From assembly GCA_036873135.1 (NCBI GenBank), contig JAPTYO010000017.1, positions 11,780,001 through 11,844,000 of the forward strand: a stretch of 64,000 nucleotides of DNA. Reading direction: 5' to 3'. The translations under genes and the position numbers were made by a program. The notes under the pieces are model-generated. The model was not told the origin of the DNA, ran no database searches, and was given only the letters and a program-made list of their open reading frames with translations. This stretch comes from Clarkia xantiana subsp. parviflora (lineage: Eukaryota > Streptophyta > Magnoliopsida > Myrtales > Onagraceae). Within the stretch, counting starts at the first letter, position 1; every line of letters starts with the position of its first letter. This document shows, piece after piece, positions 1 through 11,509 of the stretch.

Positions 1-1
1 C

Positions 2-2203
2 CTCCAGACAGATGCTGATCCTAGAGAGGAGTTTGGGCGTCCCGCCCCCGTAGAGGACTTGAAGGAGGTCGAGATTGACGGGCCTCAGAGGAAGGAGAAA
101 ATCGGGTCTGCTCTGACCGAGGAGACAGCCCGAGAATTGATCGATCTACTGAAGGAGTTCAAGGAGCTGTTCGCCTGGTCTCCGAGTGACATGCCAGGAA
201 TCAGCCCCGATGTGATCGTACACGAGTTGAAGATCGATCCCGCGATCAAACCTATCACACAGAAAAGGCGTCCGATGGGCACAGACAAGAGGATCGCGAT
301 CCAGCAGGAGGTGGGCAGGTTGCTCGATGCTGGGTTTATCAAGGAGCTCCGATTCCAGACTTGGGTTGCTAACCCGGTGCTGGTGAAGAAGAGCAATGGG
401 AAGTGGCGGATGTGTGTTGATTTCCGCGACCTGAATAAGGCTTGCCCGAAGGATTGTTACCCACTCCCGAGAATCGACCAGCTGGTGGGTGCCACGTCGG
501 GACATGAGCTGTTGAGCTTCATGGATGCGTACTCGGGCTATAACCATATCAAGATGGCTAAGGAAGACGCCCCCCACACTGCCTTTTATGCTGATAGCGA
601 CATCTATCATTACGATGTCATGCCTTTCGGACTGATTAATGCTGGGGCAACCTACCAGCGGATGGTGAACAAGCTGTTCGGAGATATGCTGGGGAAGACC
701 ATGGAGGCTTACGTGGATGATATGCTAGTGAAGTCCCGACAAGCTAAGGATCATGTGCACAACCTAGCCACGACGTTTGAGCGGATGAGACTTCATCAGG
801 TTCGCTTGAACCCGACAAAATGTGCCTTCGGAGTCCACTCGGGGAAGTTTCTGGGCTTTATGGTGAGCCGAAGAGGAATTGAGGTGAACCCCGAGAAGCT
901 AAGGGCGATCGAGGAGATGCAGTCTCCGATAAACCATCGGGAGGTGCAAGTGCTGAATGGCCGACTGGCTGCAATGAATCGCTTCCTGTCCAAAGCGAGT
1001 GACCGATCAATGCCATTTTTTGAAGTCCTGAGGGCCAACAAGAAGTTTGAATGGACCGCCAAGTGTGAAGAGGCGTTCCAGGCACTCAAGCAGCACCTTC
1101 GCACCCTCCCGCCGTTAGCGAAACCAGCCCCAGGCGAGCCGCTCTATCTTTACTTGGCTGTTTCTGAATTTGCCATTAGCTCAGTATTAGTGAAGGTTGT
1201 CGAGGGTAATCAAGTCCCCGTCTATTATGTAAGCAAGGCGTTTGCCAAATCTGAAATGAATTATCCCGCCGTGGAGAAGTATCTATTTACGTTGATTATT
1301 ACGGCTCGGAAGCTGAGGCCTTACTTCCATGCACATGAGATCACTGTGTTGACGAACCAGCCTCTGAAGCATTTTTTGAACCGACCTGATGCGTCGGGGA
1401 GATTAGTGAAATGGGCAGTCGAGCTTAGTGAGTTTCGTATACACTTTGCTCCGAGAACGGCTATTAAGGGCCAGACATTGGCGGATTTCATAGCAGAGTC
1501 TACAGCCCCCGATCTGGAAGAAGCGGGCCCTGTAGAGGGGGCAACCATAGAGGTCCTGACAGCAGAACAACCAGAGATGGCAGAGCAATCAGAACAGCCA
1601 AACGAGGAAAATACTTGGGAGATGTACACGGATGGCTCCTCGAGTTCAGATGGATCAGGAGCAGGGTTTGTATTGATACCACCAGGCGGAGGTGAGCCGC
1701 TGCGATATGCTTTGGTCTTAACATTTAGGGCCACGAACAACGAAGCTGAGTACGAGACTCTTATCACGGGCCTGAAAATTGCTAAAGGTACGGGAGTTGC
1801 TCACTTGAGAGTGAAGTGTGACGCGGCCCTGATTGTGAACCAGGTTTAAGGGCGATACGAGGCGAAGAGCCCGATGATGAGGAAGTACCTTCGCGAGGTG
1901 CAAGTCTTGAAGGAGAGCTTTAAAAGCTTCGACATCGAGGCGATCCCGAGGGAGGAAAACGTGGAGGCAGATGCCTTGAGCAAATTTGCCCTGGGGGCAC
2001 CTTTGGAGGAAAATCGGAAGGTGCACTTCTTGGAGAAGGTGATCTTGTCGACCATCGACCCGACACAGGTGTGTGCTATTGAAGCAGGATCGGAGGAGGA
2101 GCCCACTTGGATGACCCCGATAGTCGCGTACCTGACTACGGGGGCAGTCCCCGATAATGAAGTGATAGCTGACAGGATACGTCGGATCGCGGTTAATACG
2201 TGA
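2..2203 (+). pseudogene. Element A pol: RT - RNase H - second RNase H (5' partial)
   Basis: The frame is open from base 2 to the TAA at 1847-1849 and continues in the same frame to 2203. Visible motifs include the RT block with FRDLNKACPKDCYPLPRID, the catalytic YVDD near 714, a first RNase H-like domain after RT (EAFQALKQHL and PVYYVSKAF), and a second RNase H with MYTDGSSSSDGSG and NNEAEYE. Comparison with element B shows that the TAA replaces a glutamine codon (one C-to-T change). A 1-bp deletion near 2195 then breaks the frame. The start of the polyprotein lies left of the window. In the life cycle this part would copy element RNA into DNA in the cytoplasmic particle. The identification is secure; the copy is non-functional. 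Confidence 0.93.
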
Positions 2204-3029
2204 TGCTGGACAATCAGCTATATAAGAAGGGCTGGTTCTCGACTCTGTACTTGAAGTGTGTGGCTGAGCTCGACACAAGTCGAATCCTGAGGGAGGTACA
2301 CGAAGGGGTCGCGGCTTGTCACGGAGGAGCCCGATCCATTATGAGGAAGGTGCTGAACTTGGGCTATTATTGGCCTACAATGAATGAGCAAGGAGGCGAC
2401 GGCGTTGGTCCGATCCTGTGACGCGTGCCAGAGGTACGCCCCGAGTATTGTGGCTCCGGCTGCTAATCTGACATCCATCAAGAGCGCTTGGCCCTTCTTG
2501 CAGTGGAGCATCGACTTGTTGGGACCTCTTCCGCAAGCACAAGGTCAGTGTAGTATTTGCTTGTAGCTATCGATTATTTTTCGAAATGGATAGAAGCAAA
2601 GCCGTTGGCCAAGACGACGGGGAACCAGATCGTCAAATTTCTCAAGACTCATATTGTATCCAGATACGGGATTCCTAAGGTGGTGATCAGCGACAATGGT
2701 CCACCGTTTAACGGGTCTCAGGTGAAGGAGTATCTGGAAGAGTTGAACATCGAGCATCGGACAGCCTCTGTCCGCCATGCTCAGACTAATGGCCAGGTGG
2801 AATCGGCCAACAAAATCGTGATGGATGGCCTGAAGAAAAGGGTCTATGTCTTGAAGGGAAAATGGCTGAACGAGCTGGAAAACGTGCTTTGGGCTGTTAG
2901 AACGACACCCAAACGATCAACTGGGGAGACTCCGTTTGGCCTTGTTTATGGCACGGAGGCTGTTGCTCCCGTGGAGGTAGCTGTGGCATCCCATCAGATG
3001 AGATATTACGAGCCTTTGACGAATGATGA
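2204..3029 (+). pseudogene. Element A integrase, N-terminal and core part, interrupted by element B
   Basis: Frames shift twice here, near 2390 and 2550, compared with element B. The readable pieces show the zinc-binding end (SCDACQRYAP) and the catalytic core: IDYFSKWIEAKPL (first Asp), SDNGPPFNG (second Asp) and NGQVESANK (Glu). Coding stops at EPLTND, where B begins at 3030, and resumes at 11515. Integrase would insert the cDNA into chromosomes. This copy is broken by the frameshifts and by the 8.5-kb insertion. Confidence 0.92.
3025..3029. other. Target-site duplication GATGA, left side of element B
   Basis: The five bases GATGA abut the left LTR and recur at 11510-11514 immediately after the right LTR. 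Removing one copy and element B rejoins A's integrase reading frame (EPLTND followed by E/MRRLDLDLL), which proves the insertion. Confidence 0.97.
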
Positions 3030-3705
3030 TGTTGGATCACGACGGAACTCCGGTACGATCTTTGACGGCGATCCTAGCTCCTTCGCTCCACGCAATCCTG
3101 CAAGAGGGGATAGACCGGGCGGTGACCCAGAATCCCTCTCCGATGCTTAAATGAGTATCTCGTATGGACTGGCAAGCCGTAATCTCAACTAACGTATCTC
3201 AAAACGTAGTGTGATCTGAGGTGACCTCTGCCCTCTATAGGTGGAGAGGTACCTCAGTTACCTGGTGAACCGTTAGGGGTGGTTAGCCCGTATTCCGCGT
3301 ATCTCGGGCACGATCCCGCCTATCTAGGCTATGATCTCGCTTATCTCGGCCACGCCCCGCGTATCTCGGCCACGCCCCGCGTATCCGGCCTTAACCTCTG
3401 ATAGCAAGTCCCGACTAACATCGGGGACTCCAAAGTTATCTCGTTGTGTCACCGCTCGGGGCCCCTCGTCGTCGTGACAGGGCCAATCATTCTCAGGGAT
3501 TCGTCATCGGGGCCTACTTAAAGGTTTCTCATCGGGAGCTTCCATCTCACCTGTCAGGACCGACTCTGTCGGGACCTTTCATCATCGGGACTCCCTCTGT
3601 CGGGACCCTTCGCCTGGGTCATCTTGACCTCCATTTAGGGCCCAGTGGGCTTGTTCGCCGTTTCCTCGCCGTTAAAGGGCCTAACGGCCATAGTGCAACC
3701 CATCA
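3030..3705 (-). repeat. 3' LTR of element B
   Basis: On the plus strand it begins TGTTGGATCACG and ends AACCCATCA; on the element's own strand it is TG...CA. It contains a 20-bp direct repeat around 3340-3400 (core TATCTCGGCCACGCCCCGCG), one unit fewer than in the partner LTR. The position equivalent to the TATA box (3233-3239) reads TATAGAG on the minus strand, a mutated form of the TATAAAAG in the other LTR. Confidence 0.95.
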
Positions 3706-3722
3706 TTTGCCCCCAAGACATG
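3706..3722 (-). other. Polypurine tract of element B
   Basis: On the minus strand the bases directly upstream of the 3' LTR read CATGTCTTGGGGGCAAA. The same tract, with more G, precedes the 3' LTR of element A at 15701-15713. It would prime second-strand DNA synthesis. Confidence 0.88.
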
Positions 3723-4242
3723 AGGGACTTACAGTTCGTCGTGTCTTTCAACTCCTGACCTCCCGACGTCGAAGTCGGGGATCTTTTCCCTTGGCATAGT
3801 CACTTAGTACAAGTCTTCTCGTTCACGTTTCCTCAATGCCTTGTGGATAACTGCCAAATCCGAGAGGACTCCTTGTTCTCCAGCCATCAAATGCAGCAGA
3901 TGACGTCCTCAGTACCTGTGCCTGATTTTTCGCGCCTGCTTTTTCTGAAAAGTGCTTTTCAGGCTATTTCATCATTGCACCTGTTACCATTCTGCACGTC
4001 TCATCTCAACGGTCCAGATCAGAACGCTTCAACTTCGACGATTCAAATCAAAGCGCCCCTTCGACTGTCCTCTTCGCCTATAAAACCTCACCCAGGGTAC
4101 AGTTTCCTTATACCATCTCCGAATTTTCAAAAGCTCTTTGCAACTTCTCTGTAAATTCAAGCTCTGTAATTCCGAAGACCTTAGTGTTCCTCCGATCACC
4201 TTTCCGGCAACGTCAAGTTCGTTCTTACAACCTCCAATCATC
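3723..4242 (+). other. Element B: promoter and 5' UTR region of the antisense gene
   Basis: This stretch lies between the 3' LTR and the antisense gene start and matches the reverse complement of 15164-15700 in element A. It has no credible coding frame. It carries a TATA box at 4079-4086 and a leader of about 155 nt before the ATG at 4243. Confidence 0.7.
4079..4086 (+). promoter_or_regulatory. TATA box of the antisense gene in element B
   Basis: TATAAAAC lies 164 bp upstream of the ATG at 4243. The same box is kept in element A at 15329-15322, 166 bp upstream of the corresponding ATG. It points against the direction of gag-pol transcription. Confidence 0.7.
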
Positions 4243-4626
4243 ATGTCTTGTAAGGGTTTTTTCTTTATTGTTCGCCTATCCCCTTCATCTTTGCTTGGTT
4301 TGTTTGTAATTTCCCGGAAAAACCCAATGTGCATTTCCTTGCCATGGCTAATTTCAGACAGTGGATCTGGTTCCGAGGGAAGGAAGCCTTTCAACTTCGA
4401 CTATGCTCTCCGGGAGGGATGCATCATCTCCACCAGAGAAGCCGATGCTCAAGGCAGGAAATGCATACCACAAGTTCAGAGTGAAGAGGAGCTACTTCTT
4501 CATCAAAAACTCCTTGATCCCATGGCCCCGATAGTCGATCCTCTAGCGGCTGACCCTGTGGAGCTTTCTGTCACAGACCTCGTGGACCCTGCTCCCGTTG
4601 ATGCCGCCAATAAGGACCAAGTTTAA
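4243..4626 (+). pseudogene. Internally deleted antisense gene of element B
   Basis: It starts with the micro-exon ATG TCT T (4243-4249), followed by a 108-bp GT-AG intron (4250-4357, GTAAGG to TTTCAG). The frame then gives DSG/YSGSGSEGRKPFNFDYAL. Compared with the intact version in A, most of the middle is missing. A short piece equivalent to A's SYFFIQNSSIPWPRW survives and is joined to the acidic C-terminus ending DPAPVDAANKDQV and a stop at 4626. What remains is only the two ends of the protein. Function is unknown; see the A copy at 12446-15163. Confidence 0.75.
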
Positions 4627-4639
4627 CTGCTTATCTTTA

Positions 4640-5211
4640 GAGTCCTTGTATTTTCCTCTTTTTGTGATCATCGGGCCCCTCTTTTTGTGATCATCGGGCC
4701 TTTGAGCCCCATTAATATCAGACATTCTTAGTTCCGCTTTTTCATTGCACTTATCAAAGTGACTTTACTATACTTACTTAAGTCGAAACCTCGACACTTA
4801 AGATATTCTCACACATCACTTAAGACGATTTACAAACTCGCACCACTTAAGGTGACTTACCATCATGCACCACTTAAGGCGACTTTCCAATACTTAGAAT
4901 AAATCCAAGAATCATGCATCACTTAAGACGACTTAATCTCGTGCACCACTCAAGGCGACTTTTCTCGTGCACCACTCAAGGCGACTTTTCTCGTGCACCA
5001 CTCAAGGCGACTGGATAACGCTTAGAATAAATCTAAGAATAATTTTGATCGAAAGCAACCTCTTTATTCATTGATGGCACAAAATTTGCTTACATCAAAT
5101 TAAACGATAAATAACTTACACCACTTAAGGCGATTTTACATCGGGCACCACTTAAGGCGACTTTTCATAAAGCATGGTGTTTCTTCAAATGTTCGCCACT
5201 AAAAGAATGCT
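4640..5211. repeat. Spacer of element B with short tandem repeats
   Basis: A non-coding stretch between the antisense gene and integrase. It holds many diverged copies of a 24-26-bp unit with the cores CACTTAAGGCGACTT and CACTCAAGGCGACTTT, clearest at 4925-5012 and 5118-5170. The same unit, reverse complemented, fills 11831-12330 in element A. Tandem repeats between pol and the 3' LTR are usual in the Tat group. Confidence 0.85.
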
Positions 5212-6165
5212 TTAACGCTCTGCCATCGAGGTCTTCCAACTTGTATGCATTTGAGCTGGCATCCCCACGACCTTGTAAGGTCCTTCCCATTTTGGTGACA
5301 TCTTGCTGATTCGATCCAAAATGGTAAACTCGTTGCGACGCCAAACCAGCTCCCCGACGAAGAATTGTCGGGACTTAACTCGCCGATTGTAATACCTGGC
5401 CGTCGCCAAACGCATTCGAGCCTGGACTTCGTCAGTTTCTCGCCTCTTCTCCTCGAGCAAGTCCAAATCCAGACGTCTCATCTCATCATTCGTCAAAGGC
5501 TCGTAATATCTCATCCGATGGGACGCCACAGCCACCTCCACGGGAGCAACAACCTCCGTGCCATAAACAAGGCCAAACGGAGTCTCCCCAGTTGATCGTT
5601 TGGGTGTCGTTCTAACAGCCCAAAGCACGTTTTCCAGCTCGTTCATCCGTTTGCCCTTTAAGGCATAGACCCTTTTCTTCAGGCCATCCATCACGATTTT
5701 GTTGGCCGATTCCACTTGGCCATTAGTCTGAGCATGGCGGACAGAGGCTGTCCGATGCTCGATGTTCAACTCCTCCAGATACTCCTTCACCTGAAACCCG
5801 TTAAACGGTGGACCATTGTCGCCTATCACCACCTTAGGAATCCCGTATCTGGATACAATATGTGTCTGGAGGAACTTGATGATCTGGTTCCCCGTCGTTC
5901 TGGCCAACGCCTTTGCCTCTATCCATTTTGAAAAATAATCGATAGCTACAAGCAAATACTTACATTGACCTTGTGCTTGTGGAAGAGGTCCCACCAAGTC
6001 GATGCCCCACTGCGCGAAGGGCCAAGCGCTCTTGATGGGTGTCAGATTAGCAGCCGGAGCCACAATACTCGGGGCGTAACTCTGGCACGGCGTCACAGGA
6101 CCGGACCAACGCCGTCGCCTCCTTGCTCATCGTAGGCCAATAATAGCCCAAGTTTAGCACTTTCC
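5212..6165 (-). pseudogene. Element B integrase
   Basis: On the minus strand the frame from about 6096 to 5212 contains the core domain: IDYFSKWIEAKAL (Asp), GDNGPPFNG (Asp) and NGQVESANK (Glu). The C-terminal region follows with RRLDLDLLEEKRRE and WEGPYKVVGMPA. An extra base near 6089 (GACGCCGTGCC) breaks the zinc-binding CDACQ motif. A 1-bp deletion near 5255 changes the last residues to a wrong tail ending at 5212; A retains the proper end (LKKCHG). The gene is downstream of and continuous with the RT part of the same polyprotein. The core residues are present but the copy is frameshifted at both ends. Confidence 0.93.
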
Positions 6166-9138
6166 TCATAATGGATCGGGCCCCTTCATGACAAGCCGCG
6201 ACCCCTTCATGCACCTCTTCAGGATTCGACTTGTATCAGGCTCAGCCATAAACTTCAAGTACGGAGTCGAAAACCAGCCCTTCTTGTATAGCTGATTGTC
6301 CAGCATCACGTAATTAGCCGCGATCCGACATATCCTGTCAGCTACTACTTTATCATCGGGGACTGCCCCCGTAGTCAGGTACGCGACTATCGGGGTCATC
6401 CAAGTGGGCTCCTCCTCCGATCCTGCTTCAATAGCACACACCCGTGTCGGGTCGATGGTCGACAAGATCACCTTCTCCAAGAAGTGCACCTTCCGATTTT
6501 CCTCCAAGGGTGTCCCCAGGGCAAATTTGCTCAAGGCATCTGCCTCCACGTTTTCCTCCCTCGGGATTGCCTCGATGTCGAAGCTTTTAAAACTCTCCTT
6601 TAAGACTTGCACCTCGCGCAGGTACTTCCACATCATCGGGCTCTTCTCCTCGTATCGCCCTTGAACCTGGTTTACAATCGGGTCCGCGTCACACTTCACT
6701 CTCAAGTGAGCGACTCCCGTACCTTTGGCAATTTTCAGGCCCGTGATAAGAGCCTCGTACTCAGCTTCGTTGTTCGTGGCCCTAAATGTTAAAGCCAACG
6801 CATATCGAAGCGGTTCACCTCCACCTGGTGGTATTAATACAAACCCTGTTCCTGATCCATCTAAACTCGAGGAGCCATCCGTGTACATCTCCCAGGTATT
6901 TTCCTCGTTTGGCTGTTCTGATTGCTCTGCCATCTCTGGTTGTTCTGCTATCGGGACCTCCATGGTTGCCCCCTCTACAGGGCCCGCTTCTTCCAGATCG
7001 GGGGCTGTAGACTCTGCTATGAAATCCGCCAATGCCTGGCCCTTAATGGCCGTTCTCGGAGCAAAGTGTATACGAAACTCACTAAGCTCGACTGCCAATT
7101 TCACTAATTTCCCTGACGCATCAGGTCGGTTCAAAAAATGCTTCAGAGGCTGATTTGTCAACACAGTGATCTCATGCGCGTGGAAGTAAGGCCTCAACTT
7201 CTGAGCAGTAATAATCAACGCAAAGAGATACTTCTCAACGGCGGGATAATTCATTTCAGATTTGGCAAACGCCTTGCTTACATAGTAAACGGGGACTTGA
7301 TTACCCTCGACAACCTTCACTAACACAGAGCTAATGGCAAATTCAGAAACAACCAAATAAAGGTAGAGCGGCTCGCCTGGAACCGGTTTCGCCAACAGCG
7401 GGAGAGTGCGAAGGTGTTGCTTGAGTGCTTGGAACGCTTCTTCACACTTGGCGATCCACTCAAACTTCTTGTTGGCCCTCAGGACTTCAAAAAATGGCAT
7501 TGATCGGTCACTTGCCTTGTACAGGAAGCGATTCATTGCAGCCAGTCGGCCATTCAGCACTTGCACCTCCTGATGGTTGATCGGAGACTGCATCTCCTCG
7601 ATCGCTCTCAGTTTCTCGGGGTTCACCTCAATTCCTCTCTGGCTCACCATAAAGCCCAAAAATTTCCCTGAGTGGACTCCGAAAGCGCATTTTGTTGGGT
7701 TTAAGCGAACCTGATGAAGCCTCATCCGCTCAAACGCCATGGCTAGGTTGTGCACATGATCCTCAGCTTGTCGGGACTTCACCAGCAAATCATCCACGTA
7801 AGCCTCCATGGTCTCCCCTAGCATATCTCCGAACAGCTTGTTCACCATCCGCTGGTAGGTTGCCCCGGCATTGATCAACCCGAAAGGCATGACATCGTAG
7901 TGATAGATGTCACTGTCTGCATAGAATGCTGTGTGAGGAGCGTCTTCCTTAGCCATCTTGATCTGGTTATAGCCCGAATATGCATCAATGAAGCTCAACA
8001 GCTCATGTCCCGACGTGGCATCCACCAGCTGGTCAATTCTCGGGAGCGGGTAACAGTCCTTCGGGCAAGCCTTATTCAGGTCGCGGAAATCCACGCACAT
8101 TCGCCACTTCCCGTTGCTCTTCTTCACCAGTACCAGATTAGCAACCCAGGTCTGGAATTGGAGCTCCTTGATAAACCCAGCATCGAGCAATCTGCCCACC
8201 TCCTGCTGGATCGCGATTCGCTTGTCTGTGCCCATTGGACGCCTTTTCTGCGCGATAGGCTTGATCGCGGAATCAATCTTCAGCTCGTGCACAATCATGT
8301 CGGGGCTGATCCCTGGCATGTCACTCGGGGACCAGGCAAACAACTCCTTGAACTCCTTCAGCAGCTCAATCAATTCTCGGGCTGTCTCCTCGGTCAGAGC
8401 AGACCCGATTTTCACCTTTCTCTGAGGCCCATCAATCTCGACCTCCTTTAAATCCTCCACGGGGGCGGGACGCCCGAACTCTTCTCTAGGATCAGCATCT
8501 GTCTGAAGGACAGTCATAGCCTCCCGTCTTCTCCTTCGGGTGGCGTTAACATAACATTTCCTGGAAGCCACCTGGTCGCCCTTGACCACTCCGACTCCAT
8601 GGTCGGTCGGGAACTTCATCTTCTGGTGAACGGTCGAGGCAACTGCTATCAGGGGGTTGATGGTAGTTCTCCCGATAATCGCGTTGTAGGTCCCCGCGGA
8701 CTCGACTACCACAAACTCCACGTTCCTCCTCTCTGATTTCCACCCGCTACCAAACTCCACTGGTAAGGTGATCACTCCTAGCGGATAGGAGGTGAAACCA
8801 GAGAATCCGACCATCGGGAAGTTCGCCTCCTTCAGGTCCTTCTTCGTTTTCCCCATGGCCTCCAGCGCATCCATGAATAGAATATCGGAGGAGCTCCCTC
8901 CATCGATCAGAATCCGCTTCATCTCGTACCCATTCACATCCAAAGTCACGACCAAAGCGTCATCGTGCGGAGTCTCCACGCCTATGAGATCTTCCGACGA
9001 AAAGGAGATCACCATCTCTTCCTTCAGGGTCCAGGATCGGGACCTCTTACCCAGCACCACAGCAGCAGGAATTCTAGAGGCATAAACCTCCCGAGAGGAC
9101 GAGGTATCACCCCCCGCGGCAAACCCTCCGTGAATCAC
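6166..9138 (-). pseudogene. Element B pol: protease - RT - RNase H - second RNase H
   Basis: An open frame of 990 codons. The aspartic protease signature ILIDGGSSSDIL lies at about residues 76-87. RT follows, with FRDLNKACPKDCYPLPRID near 351-369 and the catalytic YVDD at 447-450. The first RNase H-like domain covers about 555-690. A second RNase H has YTDGSSS (Asp 754), NNEAEYE and CDADPIVNQ. Two RNase H domains in a row mark the Tat lineage. The end of the frame, RILKRCMKGSRLV, is a frameshift product: one base is missing near 6215 compared with A. All RT catalytic residues survive, so this is the best-preserved enzyme in the window. The listed first residue is arbitrary because gag and pol form one long frame. 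Confidence 0.95.
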
Positions 9139-10775
9139 GTTGATTGTGCCTCGCTTCTCCTTACGGGCACCGGAAGACTCCGGGTCGGACCTCTTCTTCT
9201 TTGGGGACCGATCACGGGATTGGGAACGGGACCGTGATCGGGATCGAGAACGGGATCGACACTGCTTATCCCCGACAAATTCATTAAGCTTCCCCTTCTG
9301 GATCAGCTTTTCGATATCCTTCTTCAGCTCCCGACAATGATTGGTGTCGTGGCCATTCGCACGATGGAATCAACAGTAGCGGTCGGTGCAGGATCCCAAA
9401 AACTCACCTTCCTTCTCCAGGGGGTACCTAGAGATACCCTCTCGCTCCATGACCGTCAACACCTCCGCCATAGAGCTATTGAGAGGAATGTCATGATCCT
9501 CCCGCCTGTCTTTTTTCGAAGAACGCCTATCATCCCTCCGATCGGAGCGACCTCGACCCCGGCTGCTCTCGGTCTTATCCTTCGACTTACGCTCGTCTAA
9601 GGGTTTGACCGACTGCTTTCCCTTATTCGACTTCGGGGGCTCGAGCTCTCCAGCGGCTATCTTCGATTCCTGGACATCGATTTGCCGCTTCACCCTCTTC
9701 TGCAGTGCCTCCATATTCCACACAGCTTTCTCAGCCACGCTGTGCATCAAGTCGGAACCGTAGGGGGCTGTTAGGTTCCGAATGAAGGTACAGATGGTTT
9801 CACCCTCCGAAATCTCCTCATCAATCTCCGCCACGCTGGCAGTGTACCGCTGGTAATAGTGTGCCAGCGACTCGTCGGGCCTCTGTACCACCTGGGTCAG
9901 GGACCTCACACTCTTCAGCAAACGTCTGCGACCTTAGTACTGCTGAATGAAGCGGTCGTGCATATCAGCCCAGCAAGTGATGCAGCCTGGGGGCAAACTG
10001 AAGAACCAGGTTAGGGCTCTCTCGCCAAGTGTGTTCGGGAACAGCGTACACACAATATCCTCATTCGGGGCTCTGCCCAGACATGCCATGAGGTGCTTCT
10101 GGACATGACGAACCGGATCTCCCTCGCCATCGTACTCCTTAATCGTGGGGATACCCAGTCCTGGCGGGGCGAGGGTGTCTATGAGTCGAGGAACGAAGGG
10201 GTGGGTGGACCGATCCCTCAGCTCCGACACTAGCGGCTTCTGCTCTCCCATGCAGATGTTCACGATCTTCACATCTGATCGGGGGTGATGGGACCATTAA
10301 GGGGAATGGTCCTGTGCTGCACTGGTCCTGGCCCGTCGACCACAAATCGCTCTGGCTGAACGGACTCCCTACTCCTGCCCTGGCTTCGGGGCTGAGCCTC
10401 CCGCATGTTCTGAACCTCTGCTGGTGGGGGCGCTTCCTCTTCTAGTGGGGGCATCTCCTCTTGCCTCCTCGCAGCCTCTCTCCGATCTAAGAGATCCTCC
10501 ACAGCTGCCAGAAACATCGGCATGGCTTCTGCCACAGCCCTTGTCAGGTCCGCAGCTGGAGGAGCCTCCTGCTCCCTATTCCCCTGGTGTTGAGTAGCAG
10601 CATCTTCGGGACCTACATTATGCCCCCCTGTCTGGGAGACCTCAGCAGCAGGAAGATTCTGGTCCTCCTCATGTTTCGGTGGTGAATTCAAAGTCGTCGC
10701 AGCAGGATGACGGGAACCACCAGATTGTCCTTGTCTTCTTTGCTTGCCAGCCACCATTGTACGAGTAGAAGGCAT
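9139..10775 (-). pseudogene. Element B gag
   Basis: The start ATG at 10775 lies 16 bases after the primer site. An N-terminal P/E/Q-rich part (10775-10269) is followed, after a small frame break, by the core gag domain (GDPVRHVQKHLMACLGRAP, LTWFFSLPPG, WADMHDRFIQQY). A stop at 9934 follows, then SLTQVVQRPDESLAHYYQRY and later FIRNLTAP. The zinc-knuckle-like YCxFHRANGHD motif is hit by a TGA at 9370-9372 where an Arg codon is expected. A run of six Arg-Ser dipeptides follows (about 9200-9265), then a basic stretch leading into protease. Gag would form the particle and bind element RNA. Confidence 0.9.
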
Positions 10776-10790
10776 ATTAGCTTTTTGTTA

Positions 10791-10812
10791 CGTTTCCCAC
10801 AGACGGCGCCAA
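10791..10812 (-). other. Primer binding site of element B
   Basis: On the minus strand the sequence right after the 5' LTR reads TTGGCGCCGTCTGTGGGAAA. This GGCGCC-type site directly after the CA end of the LTR is common in plant gypsy elements. I do not assign the tRNA with certainty. Confidence 0.85.
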
Positions 10813-11509
10813 TGTTGGATCACGACGGAACTCCGGTACGATCTTTGACGGCGATCCTAGCTCCTTCGCTCCACGCAATCCTGCAAGAGGGGATAGACCG
10901 GACGGTGACCCAGAATCCCTCTCCGATACTTAAATGAGTATCTCGTATGGACTGGCAAGCCGTAATCTCAAGTAACGTATCTCAAAACGTAGTGTGATCT
11001 GAGGTGACCTCTGCCTTTTATAGGCGGAGAGGTACCTCAGTTACCTGGTGAACCGTTAGGGGTGGTTAGCCCGTATTCCGCGTATCTCGGGCACGATCCC
11101 GCCTATCTAGGCCATGATCTCGCTTATCTCGGCCACGCCCCGCGTATCTCGGCCACGCTCCGCGTATCTCGGCCACGCCCCGCGTATCTCGGCCTTAACC
11201 TCTGATAGCAAGTCTCGACTAACATCGGGGACTCCAGAGTTATCTCGTTGTGTCACCGCTCGGGGCCCCTCGTCGTCGTGACAGGGCCAATCATTCTCAG
11301 GGATTCATCATCGGGGCCTACTTAAAGGCTTCTCATCGGGAGCTTCCAGCTCACCTGTCAGGACCGACTCTGTCGGGACCTTTCATCATCGGGACTCCCT
11401 CTGTCGGGACCCTTCGCCTGGGTCATCTTGACCTCCATTTAGGGCCCAGTGGGCCTGTTCGCCGTTTCCTCGCCGTTAAAGGGCCTAACGGCCATAGCGG
11501 AACCCATCA
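10813..11509 (-). repeat. 5' LTR of element B
   Basis: 697 bp, same ends as the partner LTR. It has a TATAAAAG promoter box on the minus strand at 11022-11015 and four copies of the 20-bp unit TATCTCGGCCACGCCCCGCG around 11113-11200, one more than in the 3' LTR. Confidence 0.95.
11015..11022 (-). promoter_or_regulatory. TATA box in the 5' LTR of element B
   Basis: TATAAAAG on the minus strand. The equivalent in the A LTR is at 16200-16207. It would drive transcription toward gag. Confidence 0.7.

Larger units (their letters stand above)
3030..11509 (-). mobile_element. Element B: complete Tat-lineage Ty3/gypsy retrotransposon, nested in A
   Basis: Read on the minus strand the order is 5' LTR (11509-10813), primer site, gag, protease, RT, two RNase H domains, integrase, repeat spacer, remnant of the antisense gene, polypurine tract and 3' LTR (3705-3030). 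The length is 8480 bp and the 5-bp target duplications are perfect. B belongs to the same family as A but lies in the opposite orientation. The two B LTRs differ at scattered positions and by one extra 20-bp unit in the right LTR, so the insertion is not brand new. Gag-pol contains a nonsense codon and several frameshifts. Confidence 0.96.

Noticed and set aside
3446..3799. 117-codon frame in the left LTR of element B
   Set aside because: LTR sequence. The equivalent frame differs in length in the other LTRs (89 codons at 11250; 63 on the minus strand at 15782).
5365..8451. Plus-strand frames opposite element B pol, up to 183 codons
   Set aside because: They are shadows of the pol gene on the other strand; their sequence simply follows the conserved RT and integrase codons.
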